A DNA stretch of 64,000 nucleotides from a virus, in the IMG/VR virus record IMGVR_UViG_3300025684_000014, positions 59,668 to 123,667 of that record, one strand, 5' to 3'. The notes beneath the pieces are model-generated. The model saw only the letters and a program-made list of their open reading frames with translations. It was not told the origin of the DNA and searched no databases. The translations under genes were made by a program, and so were the position numbers. This document shows, piece after piece, positions 1-6,992 of this stretch (its first letter is position 1; each line of letters begins with the position of its first letter).

Positions 1-1
1 A

Positions 2-403
2 GTAAAGTCAAAGCTTGGTGTTTCTTTTGGCCCTATTTCTAATTTTGAAAGTGGCTTGGTTATTAGAAGTCCAAAAGCTCCTTACGATATGATTATTATG
101 GCTTTTAGAGATGATCATCTTGTTGGCGTATTTTACAGCTATTCAAACGCTTTTCAAGATAGCGTAGGCGGACCTTTCAAAGCTGTTGTTCTTGTCCGCG
201 ATAAGTTCAAGGAAAAGTTTGGTCTTCCTGACGATGCTACTAAGACAGACAAAGGTGTAAAGCTTACTTGGAAGCTAAACAAGGGCGCTGCTCTTGAGCT
301 TACAGGTGAAGATCCTTATAAGGTTACTTACACAGTTAAGTGCGAGCAACTTATTGATTCTCTTGACGCAAAAGCTCGAAGGGGAGCAAATCTTGGATTC
401 TGA
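2..403 (+). CDS. Hypothetical protein, 5' end outside window
   Basis: The reading frame is open from the left edge to a TGA at 401-403, so the N-terminus lies outside the window; 133 residues are visible. No known domain was recognised. The visible part is a mixed alpha/beta sequence with a Lys-rich C-terminal half. Its codon use is less AT-biased than that of the next genes, which often marks a well-expressed phage protein. The next gene begins inside its last 11 bases, which implies translational coupling. Confidence 0.7.
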   Translation, partial: VKSKLGVSFGPISNFESGLVIRSPKAPYDMIIMAFRDDHLVGVFYSYSNAFQDSVGGPFKAVVLVRDKFKEKFGLPDDATKTDKGVKLTWKLNKGAALELTGEDPYKVTYTVKCEQLIDSLDAKARRGANLGF

Positions 404-716
404 TCCTCGCTTTTCTGTTTCTTTACTTAAAAATATTTTTGTTACTGCTTTACAAGATGGTAGTAATTATTGGCTTATTATAAATAATTGGTGCTTAGAA
501 GAACATATTGCTAATATTACTGATATAGAAGCAAATCCATTTACACAATATGAAGTAGATTTAAATGTTATTAAAAAAGGGTTTGAAATACTTTATGCAC
601 AAAAATCTGAATGGAGCAGTAAAAAGCTTTCTAATATTTTAAATAAAAATTATGATGCAGAAGATGCAGATGTAATTTTACAGTACGGTTTATTCGGGGA
701 GCTTCTTTATGGATAG
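393..716 (+). CDS. Hypothetical protein, TTG start
   Basis: The 107-residue product resembles nothing I recognise. The TTG at 393 is chosen because an AAGGGGAG ribosome-binding site lies just upstream, inside the end of the preceding gene. The frame stays open further upstream to 294, but that part is shadowed by the previous gene. The product is acidic and rich in aromatic residues. It overlaps the next ATG by 8 bases. Confidence 0.6.
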   Translation: MDSDPRFSVSLLKNIFVTALQDGSNYWLIINNWCLEEHIANITDIEANPFTQYEVDLNVIKKGFEILYAQKSEWSSKKLSNILNKNYDAEDADVILQYGLFGELLYG

Positions 717-912
717 TAAACATCCTCTTGTTGGTAAATCTGTAAAACTTTTTCCTAACGACACTTTTGCAAAGTATGGAGTAATAAATAAAATCGATGA
801 TCTTGGTTATTATATAGAGATTTATAGGTGCGACAATAAGCAAGAATATAAGGTTGGTGATATAGCTTTTTTTAATCACGCTAACCAGTTGCATTTTATT
901 ATTTTAAATTGA
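709..912 (+). CDS. Small hypothetical protein (67 aa)
   Basis: A short soluble protein with an ATG start preceded by GGGGAG. The pattern of small beta strands with a central Gly-Tyr-Tyr (residues ~20-45: KYGVINKIDD, GYYIEIYRCD) suggests a small barrel such as an SH3-like or KOW-like fold, but no family was recognised. It overlaps both neighbours. Confidence 0.55.
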   Translation: MDSKHPLVGKSVKLFPNDTFAKYGVINKIDDLGYYIEIYRCDNKQEYKVGDIAFFNHANQLHFIILN

Positions 913-1238
913 ATACTAATTATATAATACCTTGCCTTGCTCTTTCTTTTGCTAATATTATTTTCTGGTATAAAGGTAATTCAAAAGCTATTTATGGTTT
1001 AGATTGGTCTCCATTCAAGTGGTGGCTTTATACTAGTTTAATAACAAACTATATTACACTTCATGCTTGGTGGAAATTAATTGAATTAAGCAATGTTTGG
1101 AAAGCTGGTGTTACATGGGGGCTTTGCAGTCTTTTTGTTGACTTAATTTTAAATACCATTTATTTTGGTTTTAATTTAAACGGCATTATTGCTTTAGCAT
1201 TCTGTGCTTGCTCTGCTTTTTTTGCACATAAAACTTGA
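909..1238 (+). CDS. Small integral membrane protein
   Basis: A TTG start overlaps the TGA of the previous gene. The 109-residue product has about three hydrophobic segments (residues ~5-20, ~35-55 and ~70-105) with several Trp residues, so it should be an inner-membrane protein. Size and pattern are compatible with small four-helix transporter-like proteins (DMT/DUF486 type), but that is only a guess. It is the last gene before the tRNA block. Confidence 0.55.
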   Translation: MNTNYIIPCLALSFANIIFWYKGNSKAIYGLDWSPFKWWLYTSLITNYITLHAWWKLIELSNVWKAGVTWGLCSLFVDLILNTIYFGFNLNGIIALAFCACSAFFAHKT

Positions 1239-1271
1239 CAAACATTTTTTAATGATTATAAATCATATCAT

Positions 1272-1289
1272 AAGCAACAGCAGTTGCTT
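1272..1289 (+). terminator. Hairpin before the tRNA block
   Basis: A perfect 7-bp stem (AAGCAAC/GTTGCTT) with a 4-base loop is followed by TCTTAG. It lies between the membrane-protein gene and tRNA-Thr. It may be a weak terminator or an RNA-processing site; the following T run is short. Confidence 0.35.
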
Positions 1290-1307
1290 TCTTAGCTCTT
1301 TAACCTT

Positions 1308-1380
1308 GCTGGTGTAGCTCAGTTGGTAGAGCCCCTGTCTTGTAAACAGGTTGTCGGGAGTTCAAGTCTCTCCTCCAGCA
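1308..1380 (+). tRNA. tRNA-Thr (anticodon TGT)
   Basis: A 73-nt cloverleaf: acceptor GCTGGTG pairs with CTCCAGC with one T-T mismatch at pair 6; a D arm GCTC/GAGC; anticodon stem CCTGT/ACAGG around loop CTTGTAA; and a T arm with loop TTCAAGT. Anticodon TGT (1341-1343) reads ACA, a common Thr codon in this AT-rich genome. The 3' CCA is not encoded. Confidence 0.93.
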
Positions 1381-1383
1381 CAT

Positions 1384-1456
1384 GCAAGAATAACTCAATT
1401 GGTAGAGTATCTGCCTTCCAAGCAGAATGTTGCGGGTTCGAGTCCCGTTTCTTGCT
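1384..1456 (+). tRNA. tRNA-Gly (anticodon TCC)
   Basis: A 73-nt cloverleaf with acceptor GCAAGAA/TTCTTGC, anticodon stem TCTGC/GCAGA around loop CTTCCAA, and a T loop TTCGAGT. Anticodon TCC reads GGA. It begins three bases after tRNA-Thr, so the two are probably processed from one transcript. CCA is not encoded. Confidence 0.93.
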
Positions 1457-1457
1457 C

Positions 1458-1550
1458 TAATAGCTTAAACAACATTCATACTACTTTTAACCTTTTAGAA
1501 AGATTAATCAGTGGTTATGTGTGTCGTGGGTTCAAACGTTTAAGCTATTA
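1458..1550 (+). ncRNA. Closed-stem structured RNA or decayed tRNA
   Basis: A perfect 13-bp inverted repeat (TAATAGCTTAAAC at 1458-1470 and its complement at 1538-1550) encloses 67 nt. The interior holds GGGTTCAAAC, which resembles a tRNA T loop, but no normal T stem, D arm or anticodon arm can be drawn. It starts two bases after tRNA-Gly. It could be a degenerate or very unusual tRNA, or a novel small RNA processed with the tRNAs. Confidence 0.45.
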
Positions 1551-1553
1551 ATT

Positions 1554-1657
1554 GATGCAGCTTAGCGCCTCTTTTTTCCTACTTTCTTTTAACACTAATA
1601 ATATAGATTAAGAGTTTGCAGGGTTGAGTGTGTAAAAGTGAACTGTTAAGTTGCATC
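1554..1657 (+). ncRNA. Second closed-stem RNA in the tRNA block
   Basis: GATGCAGCTTA (1554-1564) pairs with TAAGTTGCATC (1647-1657) over 11 bp with one G-T wobble, enclosing 82 nt. It starts three bases after the first closed-stem RNA and ends three bases before tRNA-Asn. These are the same short spacings as between the true tRNAs. No cloverleaf could be drawn. A CTCTT/AAGAG inner stem is possible. Confidence 0.42.
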
Positions 1658-1660
1658 TAT

Positions 1661-1733
1661 GCTCTCTTAGCTCAATGGTTAGAGCAATCGGCTGTTAACC
1701 GATAGGTTCTAGGTTCAAGTCCTAGAGAGAGCG
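1661..1733 (+). tRNA. tRNA-Asn (anticodon GTT)
   Basis: A 73-nt cloverleaf with acceptor GCTCTCT/AGAGAGC, discriminator G, anticodon stem ATCGG/CCGAT around loop CTGTTAA, and a T loop TTCAAGT. Anticodon GTT reads AAC and AAT. Asn is abundant in the phage's AT-rich genes. CCA is not encoded. Confidence 0.94.
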
Positions 1734-1764
1734 TTCTTTTATTTTAATTGTAGAAAGGTCAAAC

Positions 1765-1992
1765 ATGTCTGATTACCCTTATCATTTTTCTGATTACGTA
1801 GATATTAAAGCAACTAATGGTTACACAATAAGATTAAAAAGCAGATCAATGTCTAAAGACGCTTTAACATTGGTTGCTAAAAAATCTGGAGTTAATATGG
1901 TTATGTGGGAATGGATGTGGCGCACAGGTAATATTTCCTCTATTACTAGACTTCTTAATACTGAAGTTAATGAAAATGGTTATTCAAGATAA
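1765..1992 (+). CDS. Small hypothetical protein (75 aa)
   Basis: First gene after the tRNA block, with AGAAAGG ahead of its ATG. A soluble basic N-terminal half is followed by a Trp/Met-rich stretch (residues ~45-55). No family recognised. Confidence 0.6.
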   Translation: MSDYPYHFSDYVDIKATNGYTIRLKSRSMSKDALTLVAKKSGVNMVMWEWMWRTGNISSITRLLNTEVNENGYSR

Positions 1993-2005
1993 CTGAGGCT
2001 TTATT

Positions 2006-2350
2006 ATGAATTTAGATTTTTATCCTTCTTCTACTCTCGAGTGGAATCAGGTTACTAAAGATATTGCTAATAAATTAAAAACAATTATTCCTGATTTAAA
2101 AATTAACTTTACTTTTTTTGAGTATGAAGAAACTTCTATAACTTTATCATTAGAATCTTTTGATAATCTTTGTAAACTTTCTAAAGATCTTTTTTATAAT
2201 TCTGAAGATAAGTTAGTAATAAAAAATTTATTTTTGACTAATTATCAAAAGCATTTTTTAGTTTACTGTGATGTAGAATTTCATGATTATAATAATGGTA
2301 TTCCGCAAAACGTAAAAATATTTTTCGATATAGAGGAAAGTATTGATTAA
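2006..2350 (+). CDS. Hypothetical protein (114 aa)
   Basis: An acidic soluble protein with alternating hydrophobic strands, rich in Phe, Tyr and Asn. The ATG is 13 bases after the previous stop with TGAGG upstream. No family recognised. Its end overlaps the next start by 8 bases. Confidence 0.6.
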   Translation: MNLDFYPSSTLEWNQVTKDIANKLKTIIPDLKINFTFFEYEETSITLSLESFDNLCKLSKDLFYNSEDKLVIKNLFLTNYQKHFLVYCDVEFHDYNNGIPQNVKIFFDIEESID

Positions 2351-2585
2351 TTATATAATTATTATATTAGTAACTATTTTTATTTTCTTTTCAAATTACA
2401 ATAATAAAATTACTTCTAAATATAATTGTACCTCTAATATAAACAATAAAACTTTACAAGTTTCTTTTTCTCAATACCAAAAACTTATTAATTCTCATTT
2501 AAAAAATAAAATAAAATGTAGGCTTATTTTTAATGAAAATACTTCTTCAAACAAAAGACAAACTTCTTTTTCCCAACTCAATTAA
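2343..2585 (+). CDS. Small membrane-anchored protein, TTG start
   Basis: The TTG at 2343 lies just after a GAGG site within the preceding gene. Residues ~4-17 form a strongly hydrophobic Ile-rich segment (signal anchor). The rest is Asn/Lys/Ser-rich with Cys residues and probably outside the cytoplasm. Its function is unknown. It overlaps the next gene by 53 bases, so one of the two starts may be wrong. Confidence 0.45.
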   Translation: MINYIIIILVTIFIFFSNYNNKITSKYNCTSNINNKTLQVSFSQYQKLINSHLKNKIKCRLIFNENTSSNKRQTSFSQLN

Positions 2586-2778
2586 TCAAATAACATTAGA
2601 AACTTTTGATAATCAAATTGTTGTTTACGGATCTGATATAAAAAGTTCTCTTTATATTAAAAAATATTCTTCTTCTTCTGAATTGATACATGATTTAAAA
2701 AAAATACAAACTAACAAAAATTTAACTAAAAATTATTTTTGTTCTATCTTGAAATTTTATTCTTCTCTAAGTAAATAA
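2533..2778 (+). CDS. Small hypothetical protein (81 aa)
   Basis: An ATG-started frame overlapping the end of the previous gene. It is a basic soluble protein with a Ser/Lys-rich middle. No family recognised and no strong ribosome-binding site seen, so the exact start is uncertain. Confidence 0.45.
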   Translation: MKILLQTKDKLLFPNSINQITLETFDNQIVVYGSDIKSSLYIKKYSSSSELIHDLKKIQTNKNLTKNYFCSILKFYSSLSK

Positions 2779-2800
2779 CGCTAATCTTCAAGGAGTACAT

Positions 2801-3004
2801 ATGAAGAATACAATACTTTTTACACTAATTTTATTTTTAATACTTACTTCTTCTTGTCTAGAAAGCACTAAGATCGAAGAATTACCTGATCTTAATTTTA
2901 GAGACCAAGAATTAGATGATCAAATAAATTATATTTTAGATGATCAAGGTAATCTTTTAGAATTTCACGACTTTGAATTTTCAGAAATCCCTGACCAAGG
3001 TTAA
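2801..3004 (+). CDS. Small predicted lipoprotein
   Basis: AAGGAG precedes the ATG. The N-terminus has a basic start, a hydrophobic core (residues 4-17) and a lipobox-like LTSSC with Cys at ~19, which predicts processing by signal peptidase II and lipid attachment. The mature part is very acidic (Asp/Glu-rich, ~48 residues). Small phage lipoproteins can act in outer-membrane disruption (o-spanin) or superinfection exclusion. No partner i-spanin is adjacent, so the role is open. Confidence 0.6.
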   Translation: MKNTILFTLILFLILTSSCLESTKIEELPDLNFRDQELDDQINYILDDQGNLLEFHDFEFSEIPDQG

Positions 3005-3007
3005 AAA

Positions 3008-3298
3008 ATGAAATGTTCTGTAACATATTTTGTAGATGAAAAAACAAACAAATTGATGTGGCAATGCCCTAACAGAATGGGTATTCCCACTAAACATGAT
3101 GCTAAAACAACTACCCGTTGTTGGAGACATAATTGTAAAGGAATTAAACCTCCGAATCCAATCATGTTTTGTAACGCTCAAAATTGTAATAAAATAAAAA
3201 AGAATCATCCTGATTCTTTGTATTGTAGTGACCGCTGCAGTAAACGCGAAAGAGATCGTAGGTATCGGTTAAAGAAGAAAACAAATGTCTCATTTTGA
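3008..3298 (+). CDS. Cys-rich zinc-binding-like protein
   Basis: The 96-residue product contains Cys/His pairs in two groups: an N-terminal set (CPNR, CWRHNC) and a C-terminal set (CNAQNC, then YCSDRC). The latter is followed by a very basic Arg/Lys tail (residues ~78-92). This looks like one or two zinc-binding treble-clef or ribbon units with a nucleic-acid-binding tail. It overlaps the AlkB-like gene by 14 bases. Confidence 0.55.
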   Translation: MKCSVTYFVDEKTNKLMWQCPNRMGIPTKHDAKTTTRCWRHNCKGIKPPNPIMFCNAQNCNKIKKNHPDSLYCSDRCSKRERDRRYRLKKKTNVSF

Positions 3299-3899
3299 AT
3301 ATGTTAAAGATTTTCTTTACAAGAAAGAAGCCGATTATTTACAGTGTTTTCTTGAGGAAGAGATACCTTGGCGCCAAGTAAAATATTTTAAACCTGAAAG
3401 AGGTTATGTAATTACACCTCGTTTAACTTGGTGCGCAGGGTTTCACAACAATCTTTATTATAACATAAACAATATAACTCCTAATCCAATTCCAAAAACA
3501 ATATTACCTCTTAAAGAAATAATTGAAGATTATACTGGTACTACTTATAACTTCGTTCTTTTTGCTAAATATAGAAATGGTCAAGATTCGATAACTTATC
3601 ATTCTGACGATGAATTATTTTTAGGAAAAAACCCAACTATACCTTTATTAACTATTGGCTCTGCAAGACCTTTTAATTTGAAAAATAAGATTGATAGATC
3701 TGTACAAAGTTTTGATTTAAATCATGGTGATTTATTAATCATGAAAAATGATTGTCAAAGAAACTTTCAACATGCAGTACCTAAAGTTGACAACTTTAAC
3801 GAAGTTAGGTATTCAATTACTTTTAGAAAAGCTATAAATGAATACGGTACTAAAAACTATTATACTTATAATGTAGGTAATCAACTTGATTTTAAATAA
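3285..3899 (+). CDS. AlkB-like 2-oxoglutarate/Fe(II) dioxygenase
   Basis: The 204-residue product fits the AlkB family, which repairs 1-methyladenine and 3-methylcytosine in DNA or RNA by oxidative demethylation using Fe(II) and 2-oxoglutarate. The iron ligands are visible as H106-S-D108 (YHSDDE) and H163 (QHAVP). The 2-oxoglutarate-binding Arg pair is R175/R181 (RYSITFR). The PRLTWCAG stretch matches the substrate-lid region of the family. Length is normal for AlkB. Several RNA viruses and phages carry AlkB. Here it may protect phage nucleic acid or edit a modified base. The start overlaps the zinc-binding-like gene. Confidence 0.85.
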   Translation: MSHFEYVKDFLYKKEADYLQCFLEEEIPWRQVKYFKPERGYVITPRLTWCAGFHNNLYYNINNITPNPIPKTILPLKEIIEDYTGTTYNFVLFAKYRNGQDSITYHSDDELFLGKNPTIPLLTIGSARPFNLKNKIDRSVQSFDLNHGDLLIMKNDCQRNFQHAVPKVDNFNEVRYSITFRKAINEYGTKNYYTYNVGNQLDFK

Positions 3900-3914
3900 C
3901 TTTTTTTGTATTAC

Positions 3915-3934
3915 CCCCTTTTTATAAAAAGGGG
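3915..3934 (+). promoter_or_regulatory. Hairpin masking a ribosome-binding site
   Basis: CCCCTTTTT-AT-AAAAAGGGG is a 9-bp palindrome. Its 3' arm GGGG is the Shine-Dalgarno sequence for the small ORF starting at 3943. No T run follows on either strand, so a translational-control hairpin is more likely than a terminator. Confidence 0.4.
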
Positions 3935-3942
3935 AAAACATT

Positions 3943-4026
3943 ATGTCTCAAGAATTTTTAGCTTTTTCTTATATACTTTTTTCATATTCAATTATAATCA
4001 TTCAAGGAATTAATAAATTAAAATGA
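3943..4026 (+). CDS. 27-aa membrane peptide
   Basis: A short ORF with AAGGGG eight bases before its ATG. Its TGA overlaps the next ATG (ATGA), typical of coupled phage genes. The product is almost entirely one hydrophobic helix (residues ~6-21) followed by a short basic tail. Whether it is made is unproven. Confidence 0.4.
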   Translation: MSQEFLAFSYILFSYSIIIIQGINKLK

Positions 4027-4244
4027 GCTGTTTTTATACAAGCGAAGAAAAAAAGCGTAATGTCATTGATTTTTTAAGTCAATTTAACAGTCTTATGAGA
4101 GACTGTAATGTAGATATAAACTTTTTAGATGGTACTTTATATATTGAAGGTCAGTATGCTGGCAATTTAGAAGACACTTGTAATTCAGTGCGTCTAGAAG
4201 ACGCTGAAGGTATTGAACTTTATGAAACTGATTTTATTGATTAA
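4023..4244 (+). CDS. Small acidic protein (73 aa)
   Basis: The start overlaps the stop of the 27-aa ORF. It is an acidic soluble protein with an Asp/Glu-rich C-terminal half. No family recognised. It overlaps the start of the lytic transglycosylase gene by about 23 bases. Confidence 0.55.
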   Translation: MSCFYTSEEKKRNVIDFLSQFNSLMRDCNVDINFLDGTLYIEGQYAGNLEDTCNSVRLEDAEGIELYETDFID

Positions 4245-4716
4245 AGTCATTCCTGCTTTTCTTTGTTTAACTTTTGCAAAACTTAAAGAAAAAAACGAAA
4301 TAGATATAACAGCTCAAGGTGTTTTTAATAGTTGTAATTATTCTCAAGATTTAATCTATACCGCAGAAGAAAACAACTTATCTCCTTTTTTGTTAGCTGC
4401 TTTGATTTTTCAAGAATCAAGATGGCAGACAAATTTACAAAGTAATGTCGGAGCTTGTGGTCTTACACAAGTTATTGGCAAGTATTTTGGAATTTCTTGT
4501 GATTTTCTTAAGAAAAATCCTGCTTTATCTATAGAAACAGGAGCTCACATAATAAACTTATATCTAGAACATACAAAAAATGATTTAGATAAAGCTTTAG
4601 CTTGTTATAGTACTGGCTATAAATGTTCTTACATGTCTTACTCTAAAAGAGTAAAACAAAGATCTAAACAATTACAAACAACTTACAACAGTATTTTAAT
4701 GGAGATACATAAATGA
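4222..4716 (+). CDS. SLT-type lytic transglycosylase, secreted
   Basis: The 164-residue protein has a signal peptide (residues 1-19, MKLILLIKV onward, ending near FAK). An SLT/goose-lysozyme domain follows: catalytic Glu in FQESRWQ, then GACGLTQV, and ALACYSTGY, the conserved substrate-groove motif. The family cleaves the MurNAc-GlcNAc bond of peptidoglycan, forming 1,6-anhydro ends. The ATG at 4222 is preferred over the upstream TTG because it begins the signal peptide exactly. It may act in lysis or in cell-wall penetration; the separate amidase endolysin at ~7 kb is the better lysis candidate. Confidence 0.8.
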   Translation: MKLILLIKVIPAFLCLTFAKLKEKNEIDITAQGVFNSCNYSQDLIYTAEENNLSPFLLAALIFQESRWQTNLQSNVGACGLTQVIGKYFGISCDFLKKNPALSIETGAHIINLYLEHTKNDLDKALACYSTGYKCSYMSYSKRVKQRSKQLQTTYNSILMEIHK

Positions 4717-5411
4717 GTAAAATTTATGGTTCGCTTATTGTCCCTGCAAAGGATTGGCGATATATTTACAATAGTGTAATTAACTATTTTAACGAAGAGA
4801 TTTCAGTAGCCTATACCCAGGCTACTGAATTTTATAAAGAAGCAAATACAACCAAGTATGATGCTTATATGGAGTACCTTACTAACAAGTTTTCTTCTAT
4901 CGAAATTACAGATTTTAGAAAAGAGCTTATTAAAAGTTCTACTACTAAAAATTCCTCTTCTGTAAGAAAGCCTAAAAAGAATTTTTTTCAAAAGTTCACA
5001 AATAGAACTACAAGAATTGACACTATAGATCTTTCTATTTCTTTTGATAAAGAGAATCATCAAATTTATATTGAAACTTCTCAATTTGAAGATTTTGACA
5101 ATTACATGGCTACAAATTCTTTTATTACCGAATTTGTAAATATGATCAATTGCATCAACTGGCCTTCAAGACAAGGACCTTCTAAGACAATTAGAGGTGC
5201 TACACTAATTAAAGAGACTGTTCTAAAGAATAAAACTCTTTTCTATTCTGCTGGACCTAATCCTCCTGCTTATGAAGTTCATAATGTAGAAGTAGTAGAT
5301 AAGCCTGCTTATCTTGATTCTTCAATTATTAAAACAATTAAGCTTACTTCTACTTCTGAAGAGGAAACAGCACAACCTGTTCCCGAGCAAGAAGATTTAA
5401 CTGATATTTAA
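4713..5411 (+). CDS. Hypothetical protein (232 aa)
   Basis: The ATG overlaps the previous stop (ATGA). The first half is helical; a basic linker follows (residues ~75-100, Ser/Lys/Arg-rich), then a mixed domain and an acidic Glu/Pro tail. No family recognised. The basic linker would suit nucleic-acid binding, but this is a guess. Confidence 0.6.
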   Translation: MSKIYGSLIVPAKDWRYIYNSVINYFNEEISVAYTQATEFYKEANTTKYDAYMEYLTNKFSSIEITDFRKELIKSSTTKNSSSVRKPKKNFFQKFTNRTTRIDTIDLSISFDKENHQIYIETSQFEDFDNYMATNSFITEFVNMINCINWPSRQGPSKTIRGATLIKETVLKNKTLFYSAGPNPPAYEVHNVEVVDKPAYLDSSIIKTIKLTSTSEEETAQPVPEQEDLTDI

Positions 5412-5425
5412 TTTGGAATTATATA

Positions 5426-5797
5426 ATGAGTACTGAAAATAATTTTACTTGTATTGATCCTGAGTTTTTGAAATATACAAATTCTACTAATTTGAATCTT
5501 TTGGTCAAAGTCTTCAATGAATCTAATCATAATCTTTTTGATTATGAATCAAAAAAGATTAATTCTTGGGATTCTATTTATACTTTTGATCCTGCATCTT
5601 TTTTTAATTCTATTGGTCCTTTTCTTACTCTTGTTGTTGAAAATCAAATTGATTTAACAAATCCTGATTTTTCTAACGTTCCTCATAATGAAACAAAAAA
5701 AGTTATTAATTTTTATAACGAAATTTCTAAGTTGCTTTATTTTTTTCAGAACTCTTATAGAACACAAGAACAAAAATTAAACAAAAATGAATCTTAA
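5426..5797 (+). CDS. Hypothetical protein (123 aa)
   Basis: An Asn/Phe-rich acidic soluble protein, not recognised. Its last 11 bases overlap the start of thyX, so the two are probably translated together. Confidence 0.6.
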   Translation: MSTENNFTCIDPEFLKYTNSTNLNLLVKVFNESNHNLFDYESKKINSWDSIYTFDPASFFNSIGPFLTLVVENQIDLTNPDFSNVPHNETKKVINFYNEISKLLYFFQNSYRTQEQKLNKNES

Positions 5798-6584
5798 AAA
5801 AGAATTATATACTAATTTTAGTCAAAATCCTGGTTATGTAGAACTTATTCAATTTATGGGTCAGGATGTTATAACTCCTGTTAATGCAGCAAGAGCTTCT
5901 TTTGGTGTGCAAATAGAAGAGTTGCAAGAAAAAGACAAAAAGCTTTTTTCTTATTGTGTTAGGGAAGGTCACACTTCTATTCTCGAGCACAATACTCTTA
6001 CTTTTGCCATCAAAGTTCCTCTTTTTGTTGCTAGGCAACATATGAGACACAGAACCTGGTCTTATAATGAAATAAGTCGCAGATACACTAGTAAGGATTT
6101 AGATTTTTATCTTCCTACTAAATTTAGAGTCCAGGCTGAATCTAATCGCCAAGCTTCTGTTGTAGGGTCTGAACAAGATCCAACTTTATCAGAAGTTCAA
6201 GGCACTAACATGATTTGGCCTAAAAAAGCCTCTACCTCTTTGGCTTTGCATACAGAATATTCAATTAAACTTTTTAATAGTATGATTGAAGGAGGCGTTT
6301 GCAGAGAACAAGCAAGGATGGTTTTACCTCAAAATCTTTATACTTATTATTGGGCTACAGTAAATTTAAATAATTTCTTTAAATTTTGTGATCTTCGTAT
6401 TCATGAAGGCGCTCAACCAGAAATTCAAGAAATGGCTCAAGCCTGCAAAGATCTTGCTTCTCAAATTTGGCCTTTAACTTTTGAATTATACAACAAGTCA
6501 AAACAAGAGAAGCAAAGAACTAATGCTATTCAATATTTACGTTCTTTAGATAACGTACCAACAGAACTTTTAAACTTACTTTAA
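5787..6584 (+). CDS. thyX: FAD-dependent thymidylate synthase ThyX
   Basis: ThyX methylates dUMP to dTMP using methylene-tetrahydrofolate, with NADPH and FAD. The signature R-H-R-x7-S is present as R87-H88-R89 to S97 (MRHRTWSYNEIS), followed by RRY. C-terminal family features are CREQARMVLP and FFKFCDLRIH. At 265 residues it is normal or slightly long for the family. It supplies dTTP for phage DNA synthesis together with NrdAB at 21.6-24.3 kb. The ATG overlaps the preceding gene by 11 bases. Confidence 0.93.
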   Translation: MNLKKELYTNFSQNPGYVELIQFMGQDVITPVNAARASFGVQIEELQEKDKKLFSYCVREGHTSILEHNTLTFAIKVPLFVARQHMRHRTWSYNEISRRYTSKDLDFYLPTKFRVQAESNRQASVVGSEQDPTLSEVQGTNMIWPKKASTSLALHTEYSIKLFNSMIEGGVCREQARMVLPQNLYTYYWATVNLNNFFKFCDLRIHEGAQPEIQEMAQACKDLASQIWPLTFELYNKSKQEKQRTNAIQYLRSLDNVPTELLNLL

Positions 6585-6611
6585 TCACGTATATTATATA
6601 GGATATTTATT

Positions 6612-6992
6612 ATGGCTAAGAACATGAACCAATGGATCGGTGAAGGAAACATTTCTTGTGACCCTGAGTTGCGTCACACTTTTGATAGTACTCGTCCAGT
6701 TACAAATTTTAATCTCTATGTTGACAATGTTTACAGATCTAAGAAAGACAACGATTATGAAGATGAAGTAGCTTTTAAGAAGCGTACTTCAAAGATTCCT
6801 GTTGTTGCTTGGGCTGGTAAGGCTGAAATGATTTCTAAGAATTTCAGAAAGGGAGATAAGGTTAGACTTGTAGGTCATCTTCGTACAAGAAAGATTGAAA
6901 AGAATGGTGTTTTTTTTAATGCATTTGAAATCGTTGTAGAAGACATTTCTCTTATCAGAAGAGCTTCTAGCAAAACTCGTGAGCTTGACTAA
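6612..6992 (+). CDS. ssb: Single-stranded DNA-binding protein (OB fold)
   Basis: The 126-residue product begins like bacterial SSB (NQWIGEGNISCDPELR) and continues with VTNFNLYVDN, IPVVAWAGKAEMI and GDKVRLVGHLRTRK, the OB-fold strands in family order. The C-terminus (KTRELD) lacks the usual acidic DDDIPF-type tip. SSB coats single-stranded DNA at the replication fork. Its end overlaps the convergent endolysin gene by 26 bases. Confidence 0.85.
   Translation: MAKNMNQWIGEGNISCDPELRHTFDSTRPVTNFNLYVDNVYRSKKDNDYEDEVAFKKRTSKIPVVAWAGKAEMISKNFRKGDKVRLVGHLRTRKIEKNGVFFNAFEIVVEDISLIRRASSKTRELD

Noticed and set aside
294-392. Upstream extension of the second gene to a TTG at 294
   Set aside because: The extension lies wholly in the end of the preceding frame, and a good ribosome-binding site points to the TTG at 393.
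1351-1551. A 66-codon plus-strand ORF across the tRNA block
   Set aside because: It runs through tRNA-Thr, tRNA-Gly and the closed-stem RNA; no ribosome-binding site and no protein-like composition. It is a shadow of RNA genes.
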